Below, piece after piece: positions 21,690 through 33,264 of a DNA stretch of 64,000 nt. Below the pieces are notes generated by a model, which did no database searches, had not been told where the DNA came from, and was given only the letters and a program-made list of their open reading frames with translations. This DNA is from Magicicada septendecula (taxonomy: Eukaryota > Arthropoda > Insecta > Hemiptera > Cicadidae): NCBI GenBank assembly GCA_034769895.1, contig CM068372.1, positions 436,050,958 to 436,114,957 on the forward strand. The letters are read 5' to 3'. Within the stretch, counting starts at the first letter, position 1. Each line of letters starts with the position of its first letter. The position numbers and the translations under genes are program-made.

Positions 21690-22530
21690 TTTGGTTAAGG
21701 GGGAGGGGTAGTTTACCTGCAACGTTTTACATGTTAACAAGAGTAAGGTACTTCATTTTGATAAGTAAGTATCCTGCAAAGAAGATCATAATAATGCACT
21801 GTAGAAAGGTAGAGGAAATATCCATAAATGAATAGGGTAGTTGAAGGAGCAGGGAGTAATTTTTTTTTAAATACCTTTTTGATGTTGAATAAAGTACTTC
21901 ATTTTAAAGGATAAGATGCCTTAATAATTACATACAATAAAACTGTTACTCTATAAAACTATAAATATAAAAAATTGGGTTGTTTGGCTAAGGGAGAGGG
22001 GTAGTTTATCATCAATGTTTTGTGTTTCAACAAGAATAAAGTATTTAATTTTGTTAAATAAAGTATCCTGAAAAGAGGAACATTATAATTCACTGTAAAA
22101 GTTCACTGTAAGTAAAGTTCTTAATTTTGATAAATAAGTTCCCCCAAAAATAAATTACATTAATCCACTGTAAAATGGTAAATGAGATATCTATAAATGG
22201 AGAGAGTAGTTTAAGAGGGAGGGGGTGATTGTTTGAAAATTACTTTGTTAATATCAAGTAAAATACGAGTATATAATTTTAAATGATAAGATACCTTAAC
22301 AATTACATATGATAAAATATTACTCTACGAAAGTGTAAATATCATTAATCGTGGGGATCGGTTGAGGAGGAGGGGTGATTATCTGCATAGTTAAGTTTCT
22401 TTATAAGAATAAATTACCTAATTTTTATAGATAAAGTGACTAGAAAAAAACATTATATTAAACAACTACCCCATAATAACAAAAATATCTATAAATAGTG
22501 AAAATAGTTTGAGGGTAGGGGATTTTTATC
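21690..22530 (+). repeat. Decayed tandem repeat, unit about 160 bp
   Basis: About five diverged units share the order GGGGTAGTTT, AACAAGAATAAAGTA, TTTTGATAAATAAAGT, CACTGTAAAATGGTA and ATATCTATAAATG. Units begin near 21700, 21840, 22000, 22190 and 22370 and have many indels. Confidence 0.55.
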
Positions 22531-22751
22531 AAACCGAATTCAAACAAATGATTTTAAATATAAATCTTAGTGTATGGAAGTCATATATGGTTCTCCATAG
22601 CTGTATTTATGTTAGGCGTATGTCTTCCAGCCTCAGCCTTCCAGAATCCTAACTTTCTACTCTAAAAACATATTGACATATTTTATTCTAGTCTATCAAA
22701 AACCAAATACATTTCCAGATTCAATTATTCTCTTAGTTGTTGGCAGGGAAT

Positions 22752-23242
22752 AACCAACACATCAAACTTTGCAGATGTGTGGTACACAACACACAGAACA
22801 TGAAAGCCGAGACTGAATTAAATAATTACATTGACAAAAGTTAACAAAAATAGGTCTACATTGGCAAAAAGGTCTACATTTTTAAAAATTTATATCTCTT
22901 TAAAGTTAAAAATATCTGTTACTTTTTATCATCAGCGGTAAATATATTATAAGACAGATTCAGCTGAACTATACTCTCCATGTGATTCTATCCTGTGGCG
23001 CTCTCTTCAGGTTCCTCGTTATTTTTCCCTATCATCAAATCCGCCAACATATATCTTTTTCTTCCTCGCCTTATCCTAACTTCCATCTTTCCCTCAATTA
23101 GTAAACTCTATAAACAATTCCTTCCCAAAATGTGACCAATTCAGTTCTAGTTTTCTGTAAATGCAATTATTTAATAAAATTCTTGGCTTTAATGTTCTGT
23201 GTGTTATGTAACATTTTTTGCAAAGTTTGATGTATTAGTTGT
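22752..23242. repeat. Diverged long inverted repeat around a LINE fragment
   Basis: Arms 22752-22837 and 23156-23242 are reverse complements with roughly 75-80 percent identity by eye; the block ACATCAAACTTTGC and ACACACAGAACAT are exact. It looks like an old inverted-repeat DNA element, with foreign sequence in its centre. Confidence 0.55.
22962..23137 (-). pseudogene. Non-LTR retrotransposon C-terminal scrap
   Basis: On the minus strand a short frame reads LLIEGKMEVRIRRGRKRYML and continues into a Glu-rich stretch. It resembles the RRGRRRKQLLDDL-type segment near the end of insect endonuclease/RT proteins. Stops interrupt it on both sides. It is the same broad family as the 664-1101 relic but a different part of the protein. 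Confidence 0.45.
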
Positions 23243-23249
23243 TTTCTAC

Positions 23250-24044
23250 ATTAAAAAACTTTTAGACCGTGTTGTTTGTTAATATTTACTATTGAAAGAT
23301 AATATGAAACCCAAGTCAAAGCAAATTTTGTGAGTTTTTATTTAGAACTGCTGAGACTTTCCTATATTATAGACTTTATTGACAGCTATTTTATCTGCAC
23401 TGCTAATACTGACAATTCCAGTTCTGAATAGGACTCAGAACTGAATAGAAAGAACTGATCTCCTGTTCTTTATTAGACCAAATGAATGTGAGACATAAAT
23501 GATAAGTAATTATGGAACCACTTATGAATGCCTAATAAACTTCCTATGTATTCTGTATTGTTCTGAAACTAAAACAACAAAAGAAAATAAAAGTGTAATG
23601 ATAACAAAGTTATTTGTCTTGTTTAATGCGTCCGAGTTTATTTCCGAGAAAAGAGTACATATCAAGTTTGTATGTAATTGTCGGTACAGGATCTGTCAAA
23701 ATGAAATGACATTTAGCACATACTGCCGACAGTAGTCATTTTGTACTCTTTATTCACATCACACTGTTGTGTCTCTGTATTAGTAAGCTTGGTATTTGTT
23801 TGTAAATATTAATCTGACAAAACTAACGTAAAGAGCGGTAAAACGACATCGAGTCTTTGGTCAACGTATTGTTATCGCTGTTGCATGGATTGTCATGTTG
23901 TACAGTGTTGTAACAGAATATCTGAAATCAGATGAAGTCGCTAATTACAACTTTAATTAAAATTTAAAATAAACAAACATACTCAAAGCTAAATATTGTT
24001 CAACACACTGTAGATGTCACAGCGTCACATTAACCAAATACATA
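23250..24044. other. AT-rich non-coding spacer
   Basis: No gene recognised. Confidence 0.5.
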
Positions 24045-24052
24045 TTAATTAC

Positions 24053-24886
24053 CAGTGGCGAAGTTACACGGAGGCAATTGAGGCAATGCCTACCCTAATA
24101 ATTCTGTAGAATAAAAATTATAAATACGTATTAACTACGTAACGTAAAGATTATACATTGTTACTGTGACTGTCGAATTTATTAAGCCGAAATGTGCTTT
24201 ACTGAGCGACCGCTAGATGGTGACAGGTGAGATTCGGCATAAGCGAATGAGGCAACGTGAACTTGCCTCAGCGTTTTTTGTATACATCGTATGTAAGCAA
24301 TGTGCTGGCGCAAAGGGAAGTGCGGGGGAGAAGGATTGTCCCGTGCTGTACACATAAGCGTTGAGGCATGTCTCACTTCTATGGTGCAAACAGTTAAGTT
24401 GAAGCGCGCTGTGTGGTTTATAAGTGTGCTTATTTTATGTGGTTATTAAAAGTGTGCCTGTTATTCCGCTGAACTAACAGATATGATCAAGATTGTTTTT
24501 TGAATTGTTTGTAACATTAAACATATAATATAGGTATAGAAACTAATCAAGTTTAAAAATTTGAAGTTCAATCAGATGTAGGTCTAGTATTATTGTGTAT
24601 GACTTATATAAGGATTGTTCAATAGAAACACGTTTAGAGTTGTAAAGCATTTTTCATTCAACGATTTTAAAAGAAGTCTCCATTAACATTAAGACGTAAG
24701 TCCCACTCTGCACTAATCTGTAGATTCCCTGCTAGTAAAATTCTTACGGCTGTTTGGGGAACCATTCGCTAACAGCAAACTCTACCTCAGCGTCAGATTT
24801 GAACCACAGTTCTTTTAGTGATTCCTTAAAAAAATTTAAGGTAAGATTTTTGCCTACCCATTCATTAACTACTAACTTCGCCACTG
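24053..24886. mobile_element. Non-autonomous hAT element (MITE)
   Basis: 834 bp with 14-bp TIRs (CAGTGGCGAAGTTA at the left, its reverse complement at 24873-24886) and an exact 8-bp target duplication TTAATTAC (24045-24052 and 24887-24894). TIR start and duplication length are diagnostic of hAT. GCCTACCC motifs lie near both ends. No transposase sequence is present. Confidence 0.88.
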
Positions 24887-24894
24887 TTAATTAC

Positions 24895-25822
24895 TAATCC
24901 GCAAGTCGCAATAACAATAACTCCGGACCGCACTCTAATATCGCTGGTCCAAAAGCTGAATTTGGCCAGCTGCTGGAGCTTATATTTCCACCTCTTTGAG
25001 GTTAGAGAATTTTCTGGGCTATGCATAGAGAACTGCGTAATTTCAGTTACTGAAACGGTGTGGAATATCAATGTCCGACCTTGAACACATCCTGCACACC
25101 GAATACCGGTAGAATAATCCAAAAACATCTGGAACAATCTCGAGCATTGCATAATCACAACGCGTGTGAAGTGTCATGTACCCCCACATTCGTTATCTGT
25201 CACCTCAAAGTACCAGTTTGCCCCCTCCTTAATACTGATCACCCCGAACTGGCAAATCCTCTTGTGTTCATTGTTTTTAAGAGTGTGACTAAAAGTTCTC
25301 TTACCACATCTAGAGTGCTTTCTCCATCTCTCGCAAACACCTCTTTTTTGATTTCCTAGTTCGCTTTCAACCTCTTGGTTAAATAATCTCTTCAGCAACT
25401 TTTTCTCATCCTGTAACAAGCATCATCCCATATACAAACTTGTCTGTCCCCTGTACGTCTGGAATGTCCTTTCTTCCCACTACTAGATCTTTTTATCTTC
25501 AACCAATTACACAGCCCAACACATGTTTTGGTGCCGGGGCTTTTTCAGCTGATTTTGCGTGTATTTGATATGCTGAATTTGAATTTGACATTAGTTTTAG
25601 CCTATGAGCTCTTGTTTGTAAAAAATCACAATAGCGTGATTTACGTTATCCCATTTAAATTAGGCCTAAGGTATAGGTGGTAAATTTAAAATTAACAGTC
25701 CTATTTTAATTTCTAATTTAATTTATTGACTCGAAAAACCCCATAGTAACATATCATTATCCCTACAGTAGCTAAAATAACAATTAATATTAAAAATAAT
25801 AAAATAAAAAGACAAGGAAAAG
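24895..25822. other. Unassigned region downstream of the 25.8-27.5 kb pseudogene
   Basis: Short open frames are present on both strands, without recognisable motifs. Part may be the 3' flank of the mobile family to which the pseudogene belongs. Confidence 0.35.
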
Positions 25823-27513
25823 TTAATTTACACTCCGGAAGCTTCTTTTTTGGGACATTCTTGAATGAACTTTGTTTGGACAGTCTCTTTGCAAGTTTCA
25901 GCAGTAATCTGCCATCATATGAGTATCCCATCTTCCTTTGTAGCGGTCCTCCATCGTTTTAATATCCTGGTAAAATCTCTCACCTTGTTCTTCACTGGTA
26001 TCGCCTAGATTTTCAGGGAAACAGTCCAAGTGGCTGTGTAAGAAATGAACCTTTATGCTCATGTTACATCCAAGGTCTCTGAAATTGTTGAGCATACTGT
26101 TAACTAGTTCTTCATAGTTTTCAGCTTTGTGGTTGCCCAGAAAGTTTCTGACAACCAAGACAAATGACGTCCATGCTTTTCGCTCTGCCTCATTCATAGA
26201 AACTACGAAATGAGGATCATTTATGAACTGTCTGATTTGAGGGTCATCGAAAATTCCAGCTTTAAGTTTTTCTGTACTTAGCCCAGGCATTGTTTGGCAA
26301 ATGTATGCAAAGCATGGACTATCCTGATCAAGAGCCTTCACAAATTGTTACATAAGACCAAGATTTATATGCAGTGGAGGCAAGATGATTTTGTTCCGTC
26401 CAACTAAGCGTTCATGAAAACATTTCTTTCCCCAACAACCATGTTCTCCCTCGTAGGCCACTGTCTTCTTACCCAGTGATATTGTTTTGCTCTGCTATCC
26501 CAAAGGCACAAGAAGCAAGGATATTTTGTGTAGCCACCTTGCTGACCAAGGAGAAAGTTTACCATTTTTAAGTCCACACAAATTACCCATTCGTGTTCAT
26601 GATACCTAACCTTATCCAAGACCAAGGCTATGGTATCGTATTCTTCTTTCATTTTGGTTGAGTGAGCAATTGGTATTGATCCAATTTTGTTGCCATTGTG
26701 CAAAAGTACACACTTCAAACTCCGCTTAGAGCTATCAATAAAGAGACGCCAATCATCTGGACAATATTTGGGAAGGCCCATTTTCATTAGGAGCCCTTTG
26801 ACATCTTGACAAAATACAAGATCATTTTCTTGAGAAAAAAAGGGTAACAAATCTTTTTCTCTTGTACGGTAGAATGTAATTTTTGTTCCATGATCAAGTA
26901 GATTCTTGTCACTCAACCTGGGCGCAAGTACTTCAGAAGCTTGTTTTGAGAGGTTGAGATCTCTGATAAGGTCACTCAACTCGCTTTGGTTAAAACGTTG
27001 AGGAATTGATGATTTTCCCTCATAATCACTATCGTTACTTTGATCTATATCAGAACAAGCATCAGAAAGATTAAACTCATCCTCCGAGAGCTCCGGTAGC
27101 TGATGAAACATTGGAATTGGTACTTCATCTGAATGAGGAACAGGCCTTGCAGAGGCTAAATCAGGATATGTCCACTTGCTGCAGTTATTTCGATTGATGC
27201 CATTAATATTTACAATACAAAAATAGCAGTCATCAATGTGATTTTTGGGTTCTTTCCAAACCATCGGCACACCGAATTTCAGACTACTTCTTTTTCTGTT
27301 AGTCCACTGGCATAGGTGTTCGGTACAAGTTTTACAAACAATGTGTGGAGCCCACAGTTTATCTTGGTCACCAAGCCTAACGCCAAAGTATCTATGGTAC
27401 GCTCTTTTCACAAAATCAGAAATAGTTTTTCTATTTTCTTTCAGTGTGTACTCACCACATACGTAGCAAAATATATCAGGATGATTAACACAGCTCCTTT
27501 GACTGGAATACAT
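25823..27513 (-). pseudogene. Pseudogene of a widespread uncharacterised arthropod repeat-associated protein
   Basis: Starts with ATG at 27513. The N-terminus has a CYVCGEY pair, then GDQDKLWAPHIVCKTC, then DCYFCIVNINGI, suggesting zinc binding. The middle has a VCVDLKMVNFLLG block followed by KYPCFLCLWDSRAK. After a frameshift near 26410 it continues ERLVGRNKIILPPLHI, then GCNMSIKVHFLHSHLD and EEQGERFYQDI, ending at 25823. From memory, this motif order occurs in many copies in arthropod genomes under the label uncharacterised protein; I know of no established function, though a DDE/RNase-H-like transposase fold is plausible. Breaks: one frameshift, a TAA near 26350 where a Lys is expected, and a TGA near 25928 after MMADYC where Trp is expected. 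Confidence 0.8.
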
Positions 27514-27849
27514 TCTTTCTTTTCAATATAACTACAAAACCAGAACTTAGAGGTTATGTTGGATGTAACCACAAGGTTATATAAACAAATATAGCGTCTT
27601 AATAAAGCCTGCAGTCAGCTGATTGTTGTACACAGAAGAAGAAGGGAAAATAACGAGGAACTAACACATGTATAAACCTTCACTTAACCACAACTCAACA
27701 GACTTTATAGTGAAAGTGCTTATTAATAAGTAACGCTGTATCTCAAACGTATAGCTGCTACAGAAGAACGGTTTTTGTATTTATAATCAGCATGACAAAT
27801 ATAGTTAAAATCAGCTATAAAATCTTAGGCACAAAACAAAAAAATTTGT
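27514..27849. other. Upstream flank of the pseudogene, non-coding
   Basis: No clear promoter, TIR or target duplication found. Confidence 0.4.
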
Positions 27850-29399
27850 TTTGTTAACCTGTGTTATCAATCAAACGTTAATTATAATGACAATAATTAT
27901 AATTATAATTATAATTGTAAACCATACAGTGAGTATTATAGGTGACGCACGAAAGCAGGTCACACACAGACTAATAAGGAATGCGTTCGTTATGAGAGAA
28001 AGAGGAGAGATTCCATTTGGCCGACAGGGAGAATGAAGTTCTCACCCTATAGACAGGTGGATCGCACGGTAAGTACGCACAATAAAGAGAAAGGAATGCG
28101 AGGCGAAACTAGGTACAAGTCGACTACTGTATGACAATGGTCACTACACAGTCAAAGTTACAATGTATTTCCTGTCTACGACAAACCATTGTTTAGCTTA
28201 GAGAAGGATGTCAGTCAAACGACACACCACACTCAACGCCCTAATAAATAATAGTTATTTTAAAAAAATATATATATTACGGTACGAACTATTAATAAGA
28301 TAAGGAATAATAATATGTAAATAATATGTTAAGAATAAGATAGAAATACGACAAGAAACGCCATCTCTATGGAGATATAATATAATGAAGTCTTGTATAA
28401 TAAATGAAATTTTAGCCAAAAGAGCGTAAGGAAGAAAATCTACAAATAAGAATAATAAGAATCAAGATTACCTACCAGTTCAATATGAGGTACACAACAA
28501 TATTCTCTTCAAATTGGTAAAGCAGGATTGGAAGGTGGTACTATCTAATGAAATGTTGCTTAATTAATAAAACCCATATATGAAAGCTTAACATGCATCA
28601 GCTTTGAAATGTTATTTATGTCTATGGGAAGATTTCACCATTAATAATATGTTTAGGAAGGTTAGAAATGAGTTAAAAAAGTCTTATGATTGTCAAACAG
28701 CAAAACAGACTACTGCTCAAGCGAATCTTCATACCTATGTGAGAATGCAAGGACACAGAAGGAAGCAAAAAGGGAAGTTAAGGGCAGAGACTACTTAGGA
28801 CCCAGTACTACGATTAAGTCGAGGGGCTTAAAAACATAATAGTCTGTGTATAGACGTGTTTCTAAAGCAGTTCATCTGTATCTGATCATGCAACCCACAA
28901 CTATGCTGTCGAAAAAAAATTCTGTTACAGAAGTGTATTCTAACACAGGGTAAAAATGAAGAGAATTCTTAGCGATCAGAAAGTACAATTCCAGAGTGAG
29001 ATTTGGTATAAAACATTAAAAGAAAATGGAATTCAACCCATACGCACAGACCCATTGTGTATGACGACACAAGAGGGAGAGAAGTAGGTAAATATCACGC
29101 CAGATCTTTGAGGAAATTCTATTCATAAATAACTGGGTTACTAGGACGATTAAAGTTAAACAACAATTGAAGCGGATTATACCACAACACCGCATCGACT
29201 CCGCATACATAAGGGGGGAGAATATTGCTCAAACCCACCAAATAAGGGTAAATTTGAAGAATCTCATATTCATTATTATTCGCACATAAAATAAATAAAT
29301 GTGTTTGTAAATAAAAAGATACCATATAATTTGTCTAATAAAAAGGCAGAAAAAAATGTTTAATGAACCTAATTTTTTGTTCACCAAGCGGGGAAATAA
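27850..29399 (+). mobile_element. Diverged relic of the X-family LTR element, internal part
   Basis: Collinear with X internal sequence (35338-37520) at reduced identity. Shared blocks include GGAATGCGTTCG, AATGCAAGGACACAGAAG and TAGACGTGTTTCTAA, and the stretch ending in a GGGGGGxGAAAATATTGC word near 29212. It supports an older burst of the same family. The integrase segment is not recoverable. Confidence 0.65.
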
Positions 29400-31055
29400 T
29401 GCGACAGTACAACCATATATGGTACTGTGCATTGCCAAAATAATTAAAAGAATTTATAAAAATAAATAAATCTATGGTTGATAGACATGATTCAGATTGC
29501 AAGGTGGATTGTTTAAAAAAAATAGGGAACACACCGTTCAAACATGTACACGTATATCTGGCCACCTGCTGCTAGCTGTGTGTACATGTGTATTTTGTTT
29601 GTGTGCATGAAACCTGTCTGTTCCTGGACAGTAACCACCCCTATTCAAATGATGTTAGATTTTAAGTATTATTTTAATTATAAGAAAATTATGTACAATA
29701 ATGTAAAACTAAATGCACCGAAGTATGTAATTTGTAAAGATGCGCAAAGGGTTAAAAAACCGTTTAAAAGTGACGTAAAGTGAAATTACAATGAATAAAA
29801 AAGTTAATAACTCCCTGATAATTATAATAAAGAAGTGTAAGTTACATATAATAGGCATATGAAAATTAGCGATTGATTGAGCAGAGTGTAGTGTAAAACA
29901 GACTTCGCAATTCGTGAAGATAAGCAAAATTAGTGAATCGAACGAGAGTGGGAGAAAGGACGCTTTCGACAAACTCTGACAAGACCGATATTGTTCAGAC
30001 AGGAGTTTTGCACGATGTGGCTATAAATACCAGGTCGCGCTAATAAAACTTCTTCTTCTTTATTCAACCGTTGCCACTGGAGGCTATGTCAGTCAACAAT
30101 GCTGTCTTGAATCTACTGTAAGGGTCACAGGACGAACTGGAAGTGAAAGCAGAGTAGCAGAGCACCTATGCAGAGGTTCTATGAACACAACTACAGCACA
30201 TGATGTGAGGAGAGACAACAAGTAGCAGTACATGCAGTGGAATCCTGGAAGAGGACCCGAGGATACTAAGGACACGGACGAGGATCGGAGGAGGACACAC
30301 CGATAATTTACCACATCAAACAAGGTGATAAAAACCCATAATAATTACCGACAATTGAAAGACAATAATTAAAACTAGAATGAAAGACATTCGAACTGTT
30401 GATAAAAAATAATTAAATTCTACATAGTAGTGTAAAGGCAGATTGTTAATTTAGAATAATATCTCATGTATAGCAATTAGAATTTGAAGATAACGTAAAT
30501 GCTATAAGAGCAATATCTGATTGAAATCGAAGTAAATTAAAGTAATAAATAAAGTCTTTATTTGATGAAAGTAAAATGCATACGCAGTAGAAAAGTATTA
30601 AAGCCAAGTAAGATTAAAGAAATTGAAATAAAAGTAAAATCATTGTTGAAATAAATTAATAAGCAATTGCAAAGACGACCACACTGAATGAGTAAGCCGA
30701 GAGCAAAAATAATTGATAGTCAAGAGTAGATAATAAGATTTCTGTATAACCTGTTTAAATGTAAATTGTTCATCAGAAGTCACATGCATAAGATCGCACA
30801 AGCGATGAATAATGAATATTTTTGTTATTTCCGAAATAAGTAGAAAGGTTATTAAATAAATAATGTGATTATTTGACAAATGTATTACGCATTCTTGTTA
30901 TTACGATAACACCTAACAGCATTGATATATTAAATACGACACATGCGAATTAAATTACATTGAGAATTTGTGTTGTTGTAATATATATATATTCAAACAC
31001 TTTTTGCTACAGTCCATTTCTTGATGTATATATTATATTTAATTTTTATAATGAA
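29400..31055 (+). mobile_element. Diverged relic of the X-family LTR
   Basis: Follows a purine-rich AAGCGGGGAAATAA and begins TGCGACAGTACAACCATA, the diverged form of the X LTR start TGCAACGATACAGCCATA. It contains a TATAAAT box near 30022. Its 3' part is interrupted or ended by the Helitron at 31056. Confidence 0.6.
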
Positions 31056-33086
31056 CTAGCAAGTACCCGGCATGCGTTGCAATGCCACTCAAAGAAAGAA
31101 AGTGTTTGTATATATATATAATATATAAAGACTTCGTTCGCGTGGTCTTCAGTTTAATGCGATAATATATTTAGAACAGAATCTATTCCATTGGGTTGCC
31201 ATAGTAACCAGATCTAATACGTTAGTTTTTAAGACACCAAAGGACCCCCAGAGGATCGTATCGAAAAAACCACCTGTCCTATGTTGGTTCTCCCGTTGCG
31301 TAAAATATTTGTGCCAAGTTTGGTTGAAACCGGTCCAGTGGTTTAGGAGGAGATGTGGAAGACCCCAAAGAACCCCCAAAAGAACCCCATCGAAAAAACA
31401 CCTATCCTATGTTGGTTCTCCCTTTGCGTAAAATATTTGTGCCAAGTTTGGTTGAAATCGGTCCAGTGGTTTAGGAGGAGATGTGGAAGACCCCAAAGGA
31501 CCCCCCGAAGTATCATATCGAAAAAACACATATCCTATGTTGGTTCTCTCGTTGCGTAAAATATTTGTGCCAAGTTTGGTTGAAATCGGTCCAGTGGTTT
31601 AGGAGGAGATGTGGACGACCCCAAAGAACCCCCAAAAGAACCCCACTGAAAAAACACCTATCCTATGTTGGTTCTCCCGTTGCGTAAAATATTTGTGCCA
31701 AGTTTGGTTGAAATCGGTCCAGTGGTTTAGGAGGAGATGTGAAAGACCCAAAGGACCCCCAAAAGGACCCCCGAAGGATCATATCGAAAAAACACATATC
31801 CTATGTTGGTTCCCCGTTGCGTAAAATATTTGTGCCAAGTTTGGTTGAAATCGGTCCAGTGGTTTAGGAGGAGATGTGGAAGACCCCAAAGGACCCCCGA
31901 AGTATCATATCGAAAAACACCTATCCTATGTTGGTTCTCCCTTTGCGTGAAATATTTGTGCCAAGTTTGGTTGAAATCGGTCCAGTGGTTTAGGAGGAGA
32001 TGTGGAAGACCCCAAAAGACCCCCCGAACTATCATATCGAAAAAACACATATCCTATGTTGGTTCTCCCGTTGCGTAAAATATTTGTGCCAAGTTTGGTT
32101 GAAATCGGTCCAGTGGTTTAGGAGGAGACGTGGAAGACCCCAAAGAACCCACCAAAGGACCCCATCGAAAAAAGCACCTCACCTATGTTGGTTCTCCCGT
32201 CGCGTAAAATATTTGTGCCAAGTTTGGTTGAAATCGGTCCAGTGGTTTAGGAGAAGATGTGGAAGACCCCAAAGGACCCCCCAAAGGACCCCATCGAAAA
32301 AACACCTACCCTGTGTTGGTTCTCCCGTTGCATAAAATATTTGTGCCAAGTTTGGTTGAAATCGGTCCAGTGGTTTAGGAGGAGATGTGGAAGACCCCAA
32401 AGAACCCCCAAAAGAACCCCATTGAAAAAAACACCTATCCTATGTTGGTTCTCCCTTTGCGTAAAATATTTGTGCCAAGTTTGGTTGAAATCGGTCCAGT
32501 GGTTTAGGAGGAGATGTGAAAGACCCAAAGGACCCCCAAAAGGACCCCCGAAGGATCATATCGAAAAAACACATATCCTATGTTGGTTCCCCGTTGCGTA
32601 AAATATTTGTGCCAAGTTTGGTTGAAATCGGTCCAGTGGTTTAGGTGGAGATGTTGAGGACCCCTAAGGACCCCCAAAGGACCCCGTCGAAAAAAACACC
32701 TATCCTATGTTGGTTCTCCCGTTGCGTAAAATATTTGTGGCAAGTTTGGTTGAAATCGGTCCAATGGTTTAGGAGAAGATGTGGAAGACCACAAAGGACC
32801 CCCCAAAGGACCCCCAAAAGGACCCCATCGAAAAAACACCTACCCTATGTTGGTTCTCCCGTTGCATAAAATATTTGTGCCAAGTTTGGTTAAAATCGGT
32901 CCAGTGGTTTAGGAGGAGATGTGGAAGACCCCAAGAACCCCCCAAAGGGCCCCATTGACAAAAATTCATAAACCTTCGCGGGCGTGCGCACAACAACTCA
33001 CCGATGTTTCATCGCAATCGGATGAATGGTATAGGAACACATACGGGACAAAGCAAGAAACAAACATTCATTTTTATAGATATAGA
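31056..33086 (-). mobile_element. Non-autonomous Helitron carrying a 13-copy satellite
   Basis: On the minus strand it begins TCTATATCTATAAAAATG (at 33086) and ends with a hairpin GGCAT...ATGCC, then GGGTACTTG and CTAG at 31056. The flanking bases are A and T, the Helitron target. The 5' 140 bases and the 3' 190 bases are unique; the rest is the satellite. There is no Rep/helicase gene, so it depends on a helper. Confidence 0.9.
31250..32960 (-). repeat. Satellite array, about 13 units of about 128-140 bp
   Basis: Thirteen copies of GCCAAGTTTGGTTGAAATCG spaced 126-142 bp. Each unit has a constant core of about 90 bp and a variable CCCCAAAGGACCCCC segment that accounts for the length differences. 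Long open frames across it repeat KTPILCWFSR and similar, and are by-products of the repeat. Confidence 0.95.
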
Positions 33087-33090
33087 TTTG

Positions 33091-33202
33091 CCTCAAGATA
33101 TTTCTTTCCTTATTAGGAACATGTTTCGGGTACCATTGTACGAGGATGGGTACACAATGGTACCCGAAACATGTTCCTAATAGGGAAAGAAGTATCTTGA
33201 GG
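33091..33202. repeat. Near-perfect 49-bp-arm palindrome
   Basis: 33091-33139 and 33154-33202 are reverse complements with about two mismatches around a 14-base loop. It starts 4 bases beyond the Helitron 5' end. It would fold as a very stable hairpin. It may be a foldback MITE; no clear target duplication. Confidence 0.85.
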
Positions 33203-33205
33203 TAA

Positions 33206-33264
33206 CTTCCTTAAAAAAATAAATATTATATATATATATAAATAAATATTATATATATATATAT
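33206..33264. repeat. AT-rich duplicated tract
   Basis: Two copies of AAATAAATATTATATATATAT in tandem immediately before the X array. Confidence 0.8.

Noticed and set aside
25713-25931. 72-codon frame with a membrane segment
   Set aside because: Its first part is an out-of-frame reading of the end of the 25823-27513 pseudogene, and the hydrophobic part is AT-rich non-coding sequence.
31250-32960. CRISPR-like regularly spaced repeats
   Set aside because: The units are directly tandem, with a degenerate variable segment instead of unique spacers. They lie within Helitron ends in a eukaryotic genome, with no cas genes.
31149-32996. Many overlapping open frames with repeats such as KTPILCWFSR and LNHWTDFNQTWHKYF on both strands
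   Set aside because: They are translations of the Helitron satellite in different frames. They follow the nucleotide repeat exactly and occur on both strands, so they are not proteins.
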